This document shows, one piece after another, positions 10,662 to 21,746 of a stretch of 64,000 nucleotides of DNA. How positions within the stretch are numbered: position 1 is the stretch's first letter; each line of letters begins with the position of its first letter. A program made the translations under genes and the position numbers. The stretch spans positions 1-64,000 of the forward strand of contig SAUG01000010.1 of the NCBI GenBank assembly GCA_011316305.1, in the 5' to 3' direction. Under the pieces are notes generated by a model. The model was not told the origin of the DNA and made no database searches. It saw nothing but the letters and a program-made list of their open reading frames with translations. Origin of the DNA: Rusavskia elegans (Eukaryota > Ascomycota > Lecanoromycetes > Teloschistales > Teloschistaceae).

Positions 10662-11936
10662 CGGCTAGCAAGATCTCGACGTTGCGTCTTTGCCAATCAC
10701 CAAATCCGCCCCATCGATTTCACTCTCGCCGTTGCGGAGGGTTGATACGCCCAATCTGCGCCAGCCTCTTTCGAAACACCATACAGGCCCGAATCCAACG
10801 TTCTCTTCCAGACATCATGGGCACTCAGCGATGATACGATTTTCAATTCTGGTCTGGCCCTCCATGCTCTCTTGGTACAAGCGCCTAGCCTCGACCTGTT
10901 CCGTAATCCTCAACTCTCTTTTCGGTAATGTGAGACGGATGACATGAGGGGTGTCATGCAGGAATATGGCGATTCCGAGTGCATATACGATGGTCGTTTC
11001 GGACTTTTCCACCACGAATTTGAGATATTCCGCTTGGTAAGGCGATCGGAGAGTGTGGGGTGGTAGGCCAAGATGCCTCAAAGAATTACGAAACCGAATC
11101 TGGTGTCAGAGGCCGACGAGCGTCAAACGAAAAAAGTCTGCTCGGATCCTTGGAGCAGCCTGTCGGTGACCCTGAATATTGCGGCGTGGCTACCAGCCCA
11201 CTACGGGAGATTTTGACTTCCGACCCACAAACATGCGCTGTGGATATTCAGACTTTCCCCGGACGACGATCGATCCCATTTCACCATGACTGCGTACAAC
11301 TTGGACCGCACTGCTCCCAGTATGGCATCGTTCTCTCTGACGTTGGTAACGGGACTGTGAATCTCTGTTATGAGTATCTGAACAAGCTGATAACAACACC
11401 TCCTATGCCTACTCATGCCATCTTGCAAGTCATGTCAATGTCTTCTGGCTCTGGCGCTTCTCGACGGATGCTTGATTAAGGTTCGCGGAAATTTTGGAGC
11501 ATGGGTTTTTTCAACAGCACGATCGCAGCTGGCACCACTTTGGATGAAAGTAACTTTGCAGACAGAACGTCCGCAGCCTCTCGTCTTATTAATATAGCCC
11601 AGAGCGAACTTTTTCTCGTCCGGGGAAGGGTCTGAAATCAGACCGCGCTTGCCTGGTATCTTTACGTACTTGCAATGGAAGATCGCCAAAGATGTACGAA
11701 CGAAAGGTAGAGAACTACTGCGTGAGCGCCGTAGCCCCCATACAATTTTCTCACTATCCCTGTGTGATCAAAATGTTCTCAGTCGGTGACGTCGGTCATC
11801 AATTAGGTTCAATAGTTCGAATAAATGGCGATCGCCATGAGCTTCTCGATCAAATACAAGTCCGCCCGCTGCATCTTCTGTCATCTCCCTTCAAGCCTCA
11901 TTCGCTGAAAATCCAGAAAGACTCAAGCACTCAACA
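10662..11936. other. intergenic stretch with two weak minus-strand ORFs
   Basis: About 1.3 kb after LYS4. A minus-strand ORF at 10815-11081 (88 residues, MRHLGLPPHTLRSPYQAEYL...) has some coding character and could be the last exon of a small gene, because its frame can be extended upstream to a possible CAG acceptor near 11103. A second minus-strand ORF at 11435-11689 has no recognisable features. Neither can be assigned to a family. Confidence 0.4.
10815..11081 (-). CDS. weak hypothetical ORF
   Basis: 88 residues ending in RRLYQESMEGQTRIENRIIAECP. Amino-acid composition is balanced and the opposite-strand frame looks poorer, which is the only support. The open frame runs upstream of the Met for about eight codons to a possible acceptor CACCAG, so it may be a terminal exon rather than a complete gene. 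No motif, signal peptide or membrane segment is seen. Confidence 0.22.
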   Translation of the reverse strand: MRHLGLPPHTLRSPYQAEYLKFVVEKSETTIVYALGIAIFLHDTPHVIRLTLPKRELRITEQVEARRLYQESMEGQTRIENRIIAECP

Positions 11937-13810
11937 ATGTATCCTTTTATCACTTTGCTCCTTGCCTTGTGCGTGTGGGAACTGCACCTCCGTTTGCGGC
12001 AATCTTACCTGCTCACTCCCAGACAAATCTGTCGGCTGCTGAGCAATTCAGTGTACAGCAAGATGGGTTGTGTCGTGTTGGAATGGACGTGGTATACAAC
12101 TCTTCATGCTGTGATATCCTCAAAATTCCCTAATTGTTGCACTCTTGGCAAATGAGAGTGACTCAGTGTCCGAATGGTACTCCCGGATGTAAAGGCTGTA
12201 TCCCTGATAAAGCCTGGTCGACCTATTTCTTGAGACTGGCACTTGGGAAAGCCGGTCACGATTGCACCAAGATCAACGTGAAGAGTTGCGAGCTGGAGAC
12301 TTTGATTTGGTAGATCCTAAATCGATCGACATGCCGGAAGTTCATTATATCGTGAGGAACATATACGCCATCAACAATCTATTTACGAAATGGTGTAAGC
12401 AGTCCTCTTCTTCTATCCGGTTTCTGAAGACCCTGAAGCCATTGGGGACTCGTCGACAACATGATTCCCTCGAGTCACTTTTTCCGCATATGAGAACAAG
12501 AGGTGTCGCGCTGACCGATCGACCGTATACAGACATCGCTACCAAGTTTACAGCGACACAGGCTGTCCTAATCGTTCCATCCATTGTATCAATGTCGATC
12601 CCGAAGTTCCACCAGACACGACGAAAGATAAAATCCTGGCCGCGTTCACTGTCGGCCTATCTTTTACTCAGTGTGCCTGGGGTCGCATCCGCCATTGAAG
12701 CTACAGTTAGAGCGACCGCTGGTGCTATATTCACTACAGCGTTGCAGCAAGCTCCCACCGTCGGCGGCGCCATCTAGCCATCCGGCGACGCTGCCTCACA
12801 GATGATTCAGATCAGCGATCTTCAATCTCAACTCGGTGAACTTGATTCCGACATATCAATTATGCTACAGGCCGGCCTCACCAATATTGATGACTGGTCA
12901 AGACACTTCCATCTTCGCTAATGTTGCCTCTTCTGGTGCCTTTTCCGGTCCGGATCTCCCGTCCCTCCCTGACGATACCAAGGGCCTGGAACTTGCATTC
13001 AAGACCTACCTCCTGATTCGGCCATGGCCGCGAATGACTGGCAGGTTTTCACGGGTTCATCTTATATCAGCCGCGGCCCCTTTAACAGCACACTTGACTC
13101 CCAGCACTTTAACTCTCAATGCAACATCAAACCGAACGGCGTCTGCGATACGTTGGAGTCGAAAGGCGTCCTTTGTGCCAGCCCGAAGCCTGGTCCGAGT
13201 ACACAAGCCAGCAGTCCCAACCATCATACTATGCCAACCAGAAAAACAGGAAGAACAACCCCACGTCCGGAGCCATGGTCAATGCGATTACAGACAAGCA
13301 TTGGGGTACACTCGATCTGGTCTTTGATGGCGCGTATGATTGTGCGACCAACGATGGAGGTGCGACAGGTATACCAGTCGCGCGGTTCACCGATCATGAT
13401 ACATTTGACTTCAGCCGTCTAAGCCAGCTGGAGGGTGCACGACGGGTGCCAAGATCTGAGTCTCGGATGGCAGTATGGATGCAATACTTTCTTCGAGAGG
13501 CATAGGGAACTTTTGGTTGCCCCAACGGCACCGGATATTGTCACTTCTAATCATTCAACAATATTTCCTTTGTTTCAAATACGTACTGCTACTGAAGTCT
13601 TCTACTGATTGGTATTCTATTATCATCAACTCTGCAGGACATGGCCTTGGAGGCACAATTGTTGAGGTACCAACAGGCTGTCAACATTACGCCTCTCCAT
13701 CGTCGGATCATACAACGCGGGTGAGAATGCTACAGAAGGCATCGCAGTTGGTGAACTGCTCATGAGATATCCCACCTACATGGTCTCCGGCTTGTCCATG
13801 GTCCCAAATG
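11937..13810 (+). pseudogene. decayed secreted-protein gene, several frameshifts
   Basis: Coding-like segments of one protein occur in order but in changing frames. They comprise a signal-peptide-like start MYPFITLLLALC at 11937, a Cys-containing stretch around 12025-12130 (VVYNSSCCDILKIP), TQCPNGTPGCKGC near 12165, a VRNIYAINNLFTKW stretch near 12350, a hydrophobic segment ending QQAPTVGGAI at 12777, and MIQISDLQSQLGELDSD near 12802. The series ends with FSGPDLPSLPDDTKGLEL, NGVCDTLESKG, ITDKHWGTLDLVFDGAYDC and a last open piece near 13720-13810. The order and motifs recall C-terminal regions of uncharacterised fungal secreted proteins, sometimes seen attached to chitinase/killer-toxin-like proteins; that family link is from memory. 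At least four frame changes and several stops interrupt it, too many for introns alone. No catalytic chitinase motif is seen. Confidence 0.6.
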
Positions 13811-13885
13811 GCCTATAGCCCTTATAGGGACCTCTTCATCCGATCAGTCGGCAAATCCAAGACTTTCGGAAGGAGATAAGGTAAC

Positions 13886-14284
13886 TCACCCATCACCCCA
13901 AACACCCTGCTGAATACGAAACTCCTCGAGTTCATCATACCTCGAGTCAATCAGCTCGCCCCTTTTGACCTCCAGTCTGGATCGTTCCACCTTCATCTGC
14001 TCACGCGTCGCCTCGTCGGCCACTGCACGTAGCTTCCAAACGAGGATGCCAATGTCCTCGTCGACGGCTGCGATCATCTTCTTGTGACGAGCAATCACGT
14101 CGTCGACGTGACGGCGGTAGCAGTTGATGCAGAGGCTGGGGGTGTTACTCCATTTCTGCCAGGCTATGGCCAGGACTCCATTAGCGCAATTGCCTTCTGC
14201 GTTCACGCCGCCAGGGCAAATAGCCTCGGTTTGGAACTTGTTATGTCCGCATCGTATGTATGTGGTACAGGATCCGACGCACAT
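13886..14284 (-). CDS. small Cys/His-rich fungal protein of unknown function
   Basis: 132 residues from the Met at 14284, which gives the typical opening MCVGSCTTYIRCGHNKF; an upstream Met at 14335 is possible. Cysteines at CVGSC, RCGH, ICPGG, NCANG and LCINCYRRH suggest a small zinc-binding fold. They are followed by a charged, probably helical C-terminal half rich in Glu/Arg (REQMKVERSRLEVKRGEL). The stop at 13886 overlaps a good 5' splice site (GG|GTGAGT), so the real protein may splice on and end differently. Proteins with this opening pattern are common in filamentous ascomycetes but lack a known function. It lies tail to tail with the pseudogene to its left. Confidence 0.55.
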   Translation of the reverse strand: MCVGSCTTYIRCGHNKFQTEAICPGGVNAEGNCANGVLAIAWQKWSNTPSLCINCYRRHVDDVIARHKKMIAAVDEDIGILVWKLRAVADEATREQMKVERSRLEVKRGELIDSRYDELEEFRIQQGVWGDG

Positions 14285-14903
14285 CTTGTTCGGTGCTTGG
14301 GAATGTTGAGAGATGAAGATTGGTTCGGAGGTCAAAGTGAGTCAAAGTATGGTAACGAGGTGGAACGAGGATGAAGATTCTGGTGACTGTTTCCAGAACT
14401 TATGTAAACGGATATCTGATGAGTGAAGGCGACAGTGAATATACTGATGATCATGGGGACATCAGAAATCCATGAATACCATTGTTCCCTTTCTTTAGGA
14501 CCGCAGGATCATCAATTCTCCGCTTTGTCCTCGAGCTCGAACATCCTGTTGTAGTCCGATGCTTAGAGACAGCTGCATACAATGCCATTGTTCTTCCCGT
14601 GTTGCCGGCACCAGTTACCAATCTTTGAGAAACACAACAATAAACGTGGTCAAGAAACCCAAAAGCATCAACCACCCATCCCTCTTTACACTACTCTGTC
14701 TCTTTAGCCGTCATCAAACCAACCCATTTAACGCAAATCCATCGATTCTCCCTTCAAAAGGCCTCCAGCCCAACCGTCAAAGCGGTATCTTGCAACAACA
14801 ACTGACTTCAACCTCACCACCTCCATCCTCACCATCCAACATCCACCCTACCACCCCCACCCCACCTCACCAACCAAACCACCCAACCCCCACCACGAAA
14901 AAA
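14285..14903. other. intergenic region, plus-strand C-rich leader
   Basis: About 620 bp upstream of the small MGC-start ORF. An open frame continues back to 14559, but its content (Pro/Thr/His-rich, from C-rich pyrimidine sequence) looks like 5' UTR rather than protein. Confidence 0.45.
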
Positions 14904-15215
14904 ATGGGCTGCCGCCCCTCCCGCCCTTCCTCACCACCCACCTTCCCCTCCGCCCCAACCTCCTCCCCCCGTCCCCAACGCCATCAAACCCCTCCCCATC
15001 CCTCCCACCAACCCCACCAATCCCATCCCCCATCTCAACCCCAGCAAAATCACAACCCAACACCAATAACACCCAGCCCCAAAGCCTTAAAGCGGATGGC
15101 CAAAGAAGCGGAGTTAAGAGAGGAGAGGCGGAAACGGGAAGAGCTGATGGCGGGTGGGAGAACGGTGGGGGAGGCGGCGAATCCGTGTTATGGTAGGGGA
15201 GGGGGAGGGGGGTAG
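14904..15215 (+). CDS. small MGC-start protein with basic, Pro/Ser-rich middle
   Basis: 103 residues. The N-terminus MGCRPSRPSS begins with Met-Gly-Cys, which would allow N-myristoylation and adjacent palmitoylation, so membrane association is possible. A Pro/Ser/His/Gln-rich region follows, then a charged helix-like block (KALKRMAKEAELREERRKREELMAGG) and a Gly-rich end. Small fungal proteins with this layout exist but I cannot name a family. The base composition (C-rich, then G-rich) makes a chance ORF possible. The start is preferred over the upstream Met at 14559, whose extension is low-complexity. Confidence 0.4.
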   Translation: MGCRPSRPSSPPTFPSAPTSSPRPQRHQTPPHPSHQPHQSHPPSQPQQNHNPTPITPSPKALKRMAKEAELREERRKREELMAGGRTVGEAANPCYGRGGGGG

Positions 15216-15222
15216 AGGGGGG
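15196..15222 (+). other. G-run cluster (G-quadruplex-type) across a stop codon
   Basis: Four runs of four or more G separated by one to four bases on the plus strand, overlapping the end of the preceding small ORF. The purine-rich bias continues to about 15400. Confidence 0.6.
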
Positions 15223-15955
15223 TGTGAGGAGAAGGGGTTGAGTGAGGGGTTAGATTTAGTGGGGAGGGCGGAAGGGAGGGAGGGAAGGGAGGAGGAGGGG
15301 AGATAAGGTTTCAGGAGATAAGGTTTTGGGAGAAAGTGTTGGAAGAAGATGGCAGGAGGGTAGGTGGTAGAGGGAAAGGAGGGAGTGAACCAGGAGTAAG
15401 AGGAAGGCGTAATCACGGTACGATAAGTTAAGTAACCGATAAAGTAAGGACACGGTGGCACAAAGTAAAAGCCAGACTGCAAAGAATAGAGTTAGGAGAG
15501 TTTATGGGGAGGTTTAATAATCTCTGTCAATATAAAAGCTCGTAGGTGATGTGAAGGGAAGGGGTGTCTGTTCCTTACGGTTCTCAACCTTCTTGACTGG
15601 ACATATCCCATCATTTGGCTTCCCTAGCACCTCTTTCGGTAAGTGCCTCCCTTGTTGTAAGGACGGTCCATCGAAGTAAAGGAGGCGCAACACTCGAGAC
15701 CTCGATATGGCGTAGTCGCTAGCTGCAACGTTTGCAGATTACTGATCTTGTAACAGAGCCAAGACTAGAATGGTTTATTGATGATCTATCCCACACTGAG
15801 GCTGGAAAGTTGGATATAATTAGAGAGGCGCTGTGTAGGGTGACACCTGCATTGCTGAAGCCTGAAGTGGATGCCACAGCTCGTGGTGGAGGTGATACAT
15901 CCATCCCCTTCCTATAAACCATCTGCTCGGCAGCGAACTCCCTCCGCAAAAGCCC
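15223..15955. other. intergenic, purine-rich then ordinary sequence
   Basis: About 730 bp. 15230-15400 is strongly purine-rich on the plus strand. A plus-strand ORF at 15732-15917 (61 residues, MQITDLVTEPRLEWFIDDL...) looks protein-like but is short and unsupported. Nothing else recognised before the FAR11 stop at 15956. Confidence 0.45.
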
Positions 15956-18900
15956 TTAACCCTCCCCCCTCAATACTCCCCCTTCCCATTCACTTCCACC
16001 CTCATCTCTACCGCCCAACATTCCATCCACCCCATCCTCTTCGTCGTCTTCATCATCCGCACCCGCATTTCCAACGCCGTCAACCCCCCACCCCATCTTC
16101 TCCAACTCCCTCGCGAAAAAATCATACGGATCCTCTTCCTTCCCATCTCCGTTATGTTCCTGATCGGTCCCGTCGCTCTCCTTACTGCTAACTTTCAATC
16201 CCTCAACAACATCCCTATACCGTCTCAAATGCCACCACCCAACCAATCCCCTCCATGCACACTCCACCGGGACGGCTTCTTCAACCACCGCATCCACGTC
16301 CCCTCCACTCAACCACTCGTCCCTCAGTCCTCTCATACCCAGATGCAGATACACGCTTGTGATAACGCGCATATTCCCCTGCCGCCACTTGCGGCCGCAG
16401 AATTGCACTTGCTGTTTGAAGAGTTTGAGCACGGCCAGCCGGAGTTGCGGTTGTGGAATCTTGAGGTATTTGCGGAGGATGGTGCTGGATTTGTATTGCA
16501 CGAGGAGAAGGGAGCGGTGGGCGTGGGACTTGGTGATTTTTTGGAGCAGGGAGAGGAGGCTGATGGTTGTATGGAAGAAGCGTGGGGAGTAGGATTGGAG
16601 GGGGGATGTTGGGAGGGGTGCGGTGGGGTAGCCGAGTTCGTCGACGGTGGGTTTTGTTGGCGGGTCCGAGGGAGAAGCGGGGGAGGTGGGTGGGGTGGAT
16701 CGTCGACGGCGGTGAGTAGAAATTGGGAAGGGGGCGGCGGAGTCGGGAGAGGAGGTCGGGGAGGGAGCTCGTTGGGAGGGAGACGGCGGGTGAGAAGAGT
16801 GGATATGGCAGAAGTGGAAGAAGCTGGAGGGGTATTAGCCGTTGGGTCAAGGATCAAGAGAACGCAGTTGGTATACTTTAGGTTGTCGCGATCGTTCTTT
16901 TGGTCCACAGCCCGGTCGACATCTTGATGGGCGAAGAGCTTGAGGATGAGAGGGAGGTAATTGGCGTCTAACAAGAGTTGTGTCAAGTATTCGAACTTGA
17001 GGACGTCTGTAGGCGGTTAGTGGAGGTCCGTAGCATGAAGTAGGTGATGGTCATACGTGACAGCTTGAACCAGCGGAGAAGCGTGAGGAGGATTGCCGAG
17101 ATGGCCTTGGTGGAGATCTCTCTCAATCGTATGGCATTCAGCTCTTCCATGACTGGATCTGGTTCGTGCTCGAATTCAGCAGGATTACCATTCGCCATGC
17201 CGTCGTGAGATACAGCACTGGGGTTCAGTTTCCTCTTCCCCGGCCCATTCTCGGGGTCGTCTTCTGGGAAAGAGATGCCATTGGGTACCGCCAGTCCGTT
17301 TTGGCCATTGGCTTGAGTGACCAGGTACGATACATTGGTAAAGACAATCTTCCACAGCACAAGGACTAACGATTGAAGATGCGGCAGTGCATTGCGCTTC
17401 GATGAATCAGCTACAATCAAGAGCAGCTTGAATATTGAATGAACTTACATAGAAACTCTCAATGACATCGAGACGCCTCTGGACTTCCTCATCCTGGGTC
17501 TCGGGACGTTGTTCGTCCTTTGAAATCTTCTCGGAGGCATTGGAATCAGCTGCCTTATCCTCCGGCTCGTCACTTTCGTCCTCTTCGATTATTGACCCAT
17601 CTGATTCCGGGCTTCCATTATCCTTCGAGATCTCATCCCATCCTCGTTCGTGTCTGACAAACTGCTCTCGCACATCCCATAATTGTCGCATCGATCGTGA
17701 CATGCGCATGCGGCTGGCAAAAAGTTGGCCAGCTTCAAGAATTGAAGCCGGCACATCAGTTCCTTCCCATCGCTTTCCTACAAGCTGATCCTGCAGCCCA
17801 GCATTACCTTTTCCACCAACAACGTTGCTCGTCTCGTCAAGAGGGGGGTATAAGAAAGGAAAATTCTGGTTGGTCTGGTAATTCTGCTTCTTCCCTCCCT
17901 TGCCCCCAGGTCCAGCAGGAGATGGAGGTGGCGAAGGTGCTGGCGTTGCTATGTGTACAGGTTGGTAGAATATCGAACCTGGAGTGGCACTGGTCGCTGG
18001 GTTGCTGGTCATGGTAAGCTCCTCTTGGCTTGTCTGACGACTCGGATGATTTGGTAGTGGAGGAAGTATCGAGTTGTTTTCAAGCTCGATTGGCAGTAAG
18101 GGTGGAGGTGGATTGTATGCCGGATATTTGGAAGTAATCTCTTGCCGAAAGAGATGGTAGTCCAGAGGCGTAGCTGTTATGAAGCCTTCATCGTGCTCGT
18201 GTTTTGAAACATCGGATTCGGTCCGAAGGGCTTGTTTGCTATCATTGAGGTCATCAGAACTACCGAAAAGAAGCAAGATGGCCTTCCAGTATAGCAGTAA
18301 GAGCTTTGCGATAAAATCAGTTCAGGGACTGGACTGGATCGGACTTGACGATACCCTGGTAAACGGCAGCCATGGTGCATCCTGCCACCTCGTCTTTGCA
18401 ATCAATTGGGTCAAGTACTGCAAGAAATCCAGTTCCAGTTCATCTAAGCAACCCATCAGTGGAGATGATTACGCACGATTTGTCTGCTTACTTATGACTT
18501 TTCGCATGTTTGACGTTGACGCCGCAGGACCCCATCGAGCTACTTCAATCATCATGTACATGACGGTCAGGCTTTGGTTCAAAGCCACATAGCGGTTCAT
18601 GATGATGGGTCCAAGACCAGCTTCCTTTATGGGTGCAGTACTAGCATCTTGCTCGTGCTCTCTAAAGTACCCTGATTAGCTTGCTCGACAGACATGGTCG
18701 AGTCGAGGAGGCCAACTAACTCTTGGCTATCGCAGATTCCACGGAAGACACGAAAGGCAGAATCGAAGACTTGGCAAGCGACCAAGCTTTCGCAACCTCT
18801 TCTCATCCATCTTATCTGGGCTGCAGACCGAGCGAATTCGCCATTAGATATCCCAGACCATTGGGTTCCTTCCATATCCTCCTCCAAGCCTGCAGTGTCT

Positions 18901-19583
18901 CCCCAGCAGCCCAGAGCGAGATAAGCCAAGCATTCAACAACCTCAACCTCATTCTCAAGTGTCATGCCCTTCTCGATACTGTTCACGAACCGCCTTCTCG
19001 CGTCGTCATCAACTTCGATCCACTTGACCCCACCCGTTGTCTCCCATTGCTGCCATCGTGCTTCGAAGGTGTCCTTGCCCCTCAGCAGCAAGTACCTCTC
19101 ATCATCACTGTAGGGAAACCACTCTTCAACCTCTTCAGCAAATTCCCTGGTATCAGTATGTTCGTAGGCGTATGCTTGGGGCTCAAGCTTGGGGAATTCC
19201 GTAACCAAGCGCCGCAGCTGCTGCAAGCTCAAAGAGTCTGTGGGTAATTGTGCACCCTCTTCACCTGGCTGTTGTGGTTGGTCTGGCGAGGAGGGAGGTG
19301 CCTGAGAGGGTGGAGGCTGAGTCGAGCCTTCTCGGCGAAGGATAGGCCTTACTTGGACAGATTTAGCAGATGCGGCGAGGTTCGGATTCGAGGGCGATTG
19401 AGCGGAGGGGAAGGGAGATGCTTGGAGAGCTGGGGTAATGGGAGTGGATATTTCGGGAACGGGCGTTGACACATCGGTGCCGGTGGAGTCGAGCTCATCG
19501 GCTTTGATGATGAGGGGTGGCGGAGGGTGGGCTTGGCTGTGGGCTTTGCTGGCTTCAGGTTCGACGAGAGGATTGTTGTCCAT
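15956..19583 (-). CDS. FAR11: STRIPAK subunit FAR11/HAM-2 (STRIP1/2 homologue)
   Basis: Seven exons on the minus strand: 19583-18721, 18640-18492, 18443-18355, 18303-17449, 17396-17057, 17006-16877 and 16823-15956, totalling 3294 bp (1097 residues), with all phases agreeing. It is a scaffold of the STRIPAK phosphatase-kinase complex, needed for hyphal fusion and development in filamentous fungi (HAM-2) and for pheromone arrest in yeast (FAR11). The N-terminal N1221-type region includes LRRLVTEFPKLEPQAYAYEH, EWFPYSDDERYLLL and NRYVALNQSLTVMYMMIEV. The C-terminal region includes LKFEYLTQLLLDANYLPL, KLFAHQDVDRAVDQKNDR, LLVQYKSSTILRKYLK and KQQVQFCGRKWRQ. The 53-bp sixth intron (16876-16824) resolves an apparent frameshift. 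The end is unusually rich in Asp/Glu/Gly. Confidence 0.92.
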
Positions 19584-20046
19584 GATTTGACCGACCGCCT
19601 AGCTAAGGGACCAGCCGAGTGGCGTGGGTTCATATAAATCATTGGGACTTCTTGACTGGGCGGGCCAAAGATCATCGATCGTAGTTGTCCCGCCTTGCAT
19701 CAGAACTTATTCTAGAACTACTACGGACAGGTGCATGAGGCTTACTAAGCAGAACCCATATCTTCGGTACATCTTCGGCGCTCCCGCGGTGACTTGGCGT
19801 CTCGGGCGCCGAGAAGGGGTCCTCGTAGTGACAGAATTCAATCGCAATGCGAGGCGCCAAACACACCGGGTGGCCATACTAACGACTCGTTCAACATACG
19901 CTTCTATTTTCCTGAGTAGCTGTATGAGGTAGTGTTGTCTGAGCAATTAGCAGAACGCTTATTGAGTTTGTAGGCCCCTCAATGCGATTGATTCTTGATA
20001 CGAAGCGGGATGCCCATTGTTCCCACGATCTGGAGTCACTGGTGCC
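19584..20046. other. intergenic region upstream of FAR11
   Basis: About 460 bp between the FAR11 start and the F-box-like relic. No supported ORF; expected to contain the FAR11 promoter. Confidence 0.55.
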
Positions 20047-21171
20047 ATGGATCGTTCTCCCACCCATTTCGATCTGCTGGGTCTTCCGAACGAGCTGTTG
20101 CTGAAAACAATCGAACATAAAGTGCAACACGAAGACTTGGAGAATCTTACTTATTGCTCCAAACCCATCTTCAACCTAGGGAAGCAAACTCGTGCCAAAC
20201 ATCTGAAGTGAAAAGACAGCACTCGCTAGTTGAAGCAGGTAACGTGCGTGTCTACAGAGGAGGCTTCCAGGGATTTGATCTTCCTCCACTCGGCGTACAG
20301 GCATTCCTTCCGCTCCAGCAAGCTCTGGAAGACACTGCCATGATCGATTACTGTAGCATTCTCAGGCTCAACTGTACAATTGTCACTGGTGATATTATAG
20401 GTGACTCGTGTCGCAGGATAAGATCATTGCTTGAAGGGCGTGCTTGGTGCGATTTGATTGACACGTCTAATTGGGAAAGACTCCTACTCAGCCAAAACCA
20501 TGCTTCAGCTTGCTCAGCTCTGTTCACACTCTTGCGAAACATCGAAGTTCTTGAGGTCATAAGCTTCATCGGCTTCGTCGACAGATTTACCCCGAATATT
20601 CCAGCCGTATGCCTCACTCATCTTGCTCTGAGGGAGGTCCACGTATTCGGTGATCGAGATGGAGGCGACGACCTCACAACCGTTTACACTTTAGCGTCGA
20701 TACCATCTGAGCGCAAGCTCTATGGGCTCAATATCGTGGGGAATGCAGAGAGTCACGAGGAAAATACCTTTATCAGTGAAGACACTTGCTGCGCTTCTGT
20801 CGGAGCCACTCAAGACATCCGTTTTGAACGTAGTGCAGTCGAAGCACAGGCATTTGGATATTTTCTGAGCGCTATCGGAGCATTGAGATCCTTCTACTGG
20901 GAACAGAGCATCGAGAACACCTCCTATTACTCTCACGAACCTCGGCGCCTTCTCAATAGTCTGCTCAAATACTCCTTTCGGAGTCTTGAGAGTCTTACTC
21001 TAATTAAATACCCGAAGCAAGCTCCGTAGCATCGTGATCAAGGGAATAGATCTGCTCACTCGAGGTATCGAAGACGAGTGTCGTCGAATGGGCATTGATT
21101 TTGAGGTTCACGATTCGAGAGATAGCGCTGACCGTATTCTGGCTCTCATGGAAAAATAGCTCGGTCGGTCT
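20047..21171 (+). pseudogene. frameshifted F-box-like gene
   Basis: The open part starting at 20047 encodes an F-box-like motif (LLGLPNELLLKTIEH...LENLTYCSKPIFNLGKQT) and ends at a TGA near 20211. The coding signal continues immediately in another frame from about 20208 (KRQHSLVEAGNVRVYRGG) through 21000. It includes the repeat-like SALFTLLRNIEVLEVI and SLLKYSFRSLESLTLI stretches typical of fungal F-box/LRR-like proteins. At about 21000-21030 it shifts again, into SIVIKGIDLLTRGIED, and ends at 21171. Neither junction has a convincing GT-AG pair, and the first is explained by a single missing base. If intact it would target substrates to an SCF ubiquitin ligase. Either a recent pseudogene or two sequencing indels. 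Confidence 0.6.
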
Positions 21172-21746
21172 TTCGTTCCCGTCGTAGCATGATGTTTCTA
21201 TTTGGGGTGATGGTCCGAGCTTCAGGCTAAACCATTCTGGGAGATGACAAGCGAGATGCTTGGCATGTTTGCGCAACCTTTTTCTCTCCTGCTCTCTCTG
21301 CAAGACCTTCCACAGAATTGCGGTGTGTTTATCGATGTAGATCAGCATCGCATTATTATTGCATACCACCAGCGTTCAGATTCAAGCCATGAGCTGTCGA
21401 TCTGGCTTGGTCTGGGTAGATTTTACTAATGTTGCAGAGCGATCTGGAAGCCTCTTCCCGCAGACCCGCCTCAATGATTTTACCCCTTTGGGCTACTCAC
21501 CTCGACTACCACTCAGCCTCTCAGCCTATCACACCCACACGGAAGCTCTGTTCACCACTCCACCCCATCAAGCTGAGATTGGCTGCCAGTGTCACGCCGA
21601 CTTGGCTGGCATCCAACATCTCCCCGCCCGTCGGTCGATCAACTCTAATCTTACTCCTCTCCCTTCACCATTCCTCCTCTTCTGCAGCTCTCCACGCTTG
21701 AATCTCACACGCTACATGCCCACCAGTCTCTAGAAGTCCAGCTGCT
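21172..21746. other. intergenic region upstream of the surface-protein gene
   Basis: About 575 bp, pyrimidine-rich on the plus strand from 21480 onward, as is common in fungal core promoters and 5' leaders. Overlapping short ORFs are not supported. Confidence 0.5.

Noticed and set aside
16154..16927. 257-residue plus-strand ORF
   Set aside because: Antisense to FAR11; Gly/Trp/Glu-rich composition is the mirror of Pro-rich FAR11 coding sequence.
16333..16986. apparent frameshift or premature end of FAR11
   Set aside because: Explained by the canonical 53-bp intron at 16824-16876.
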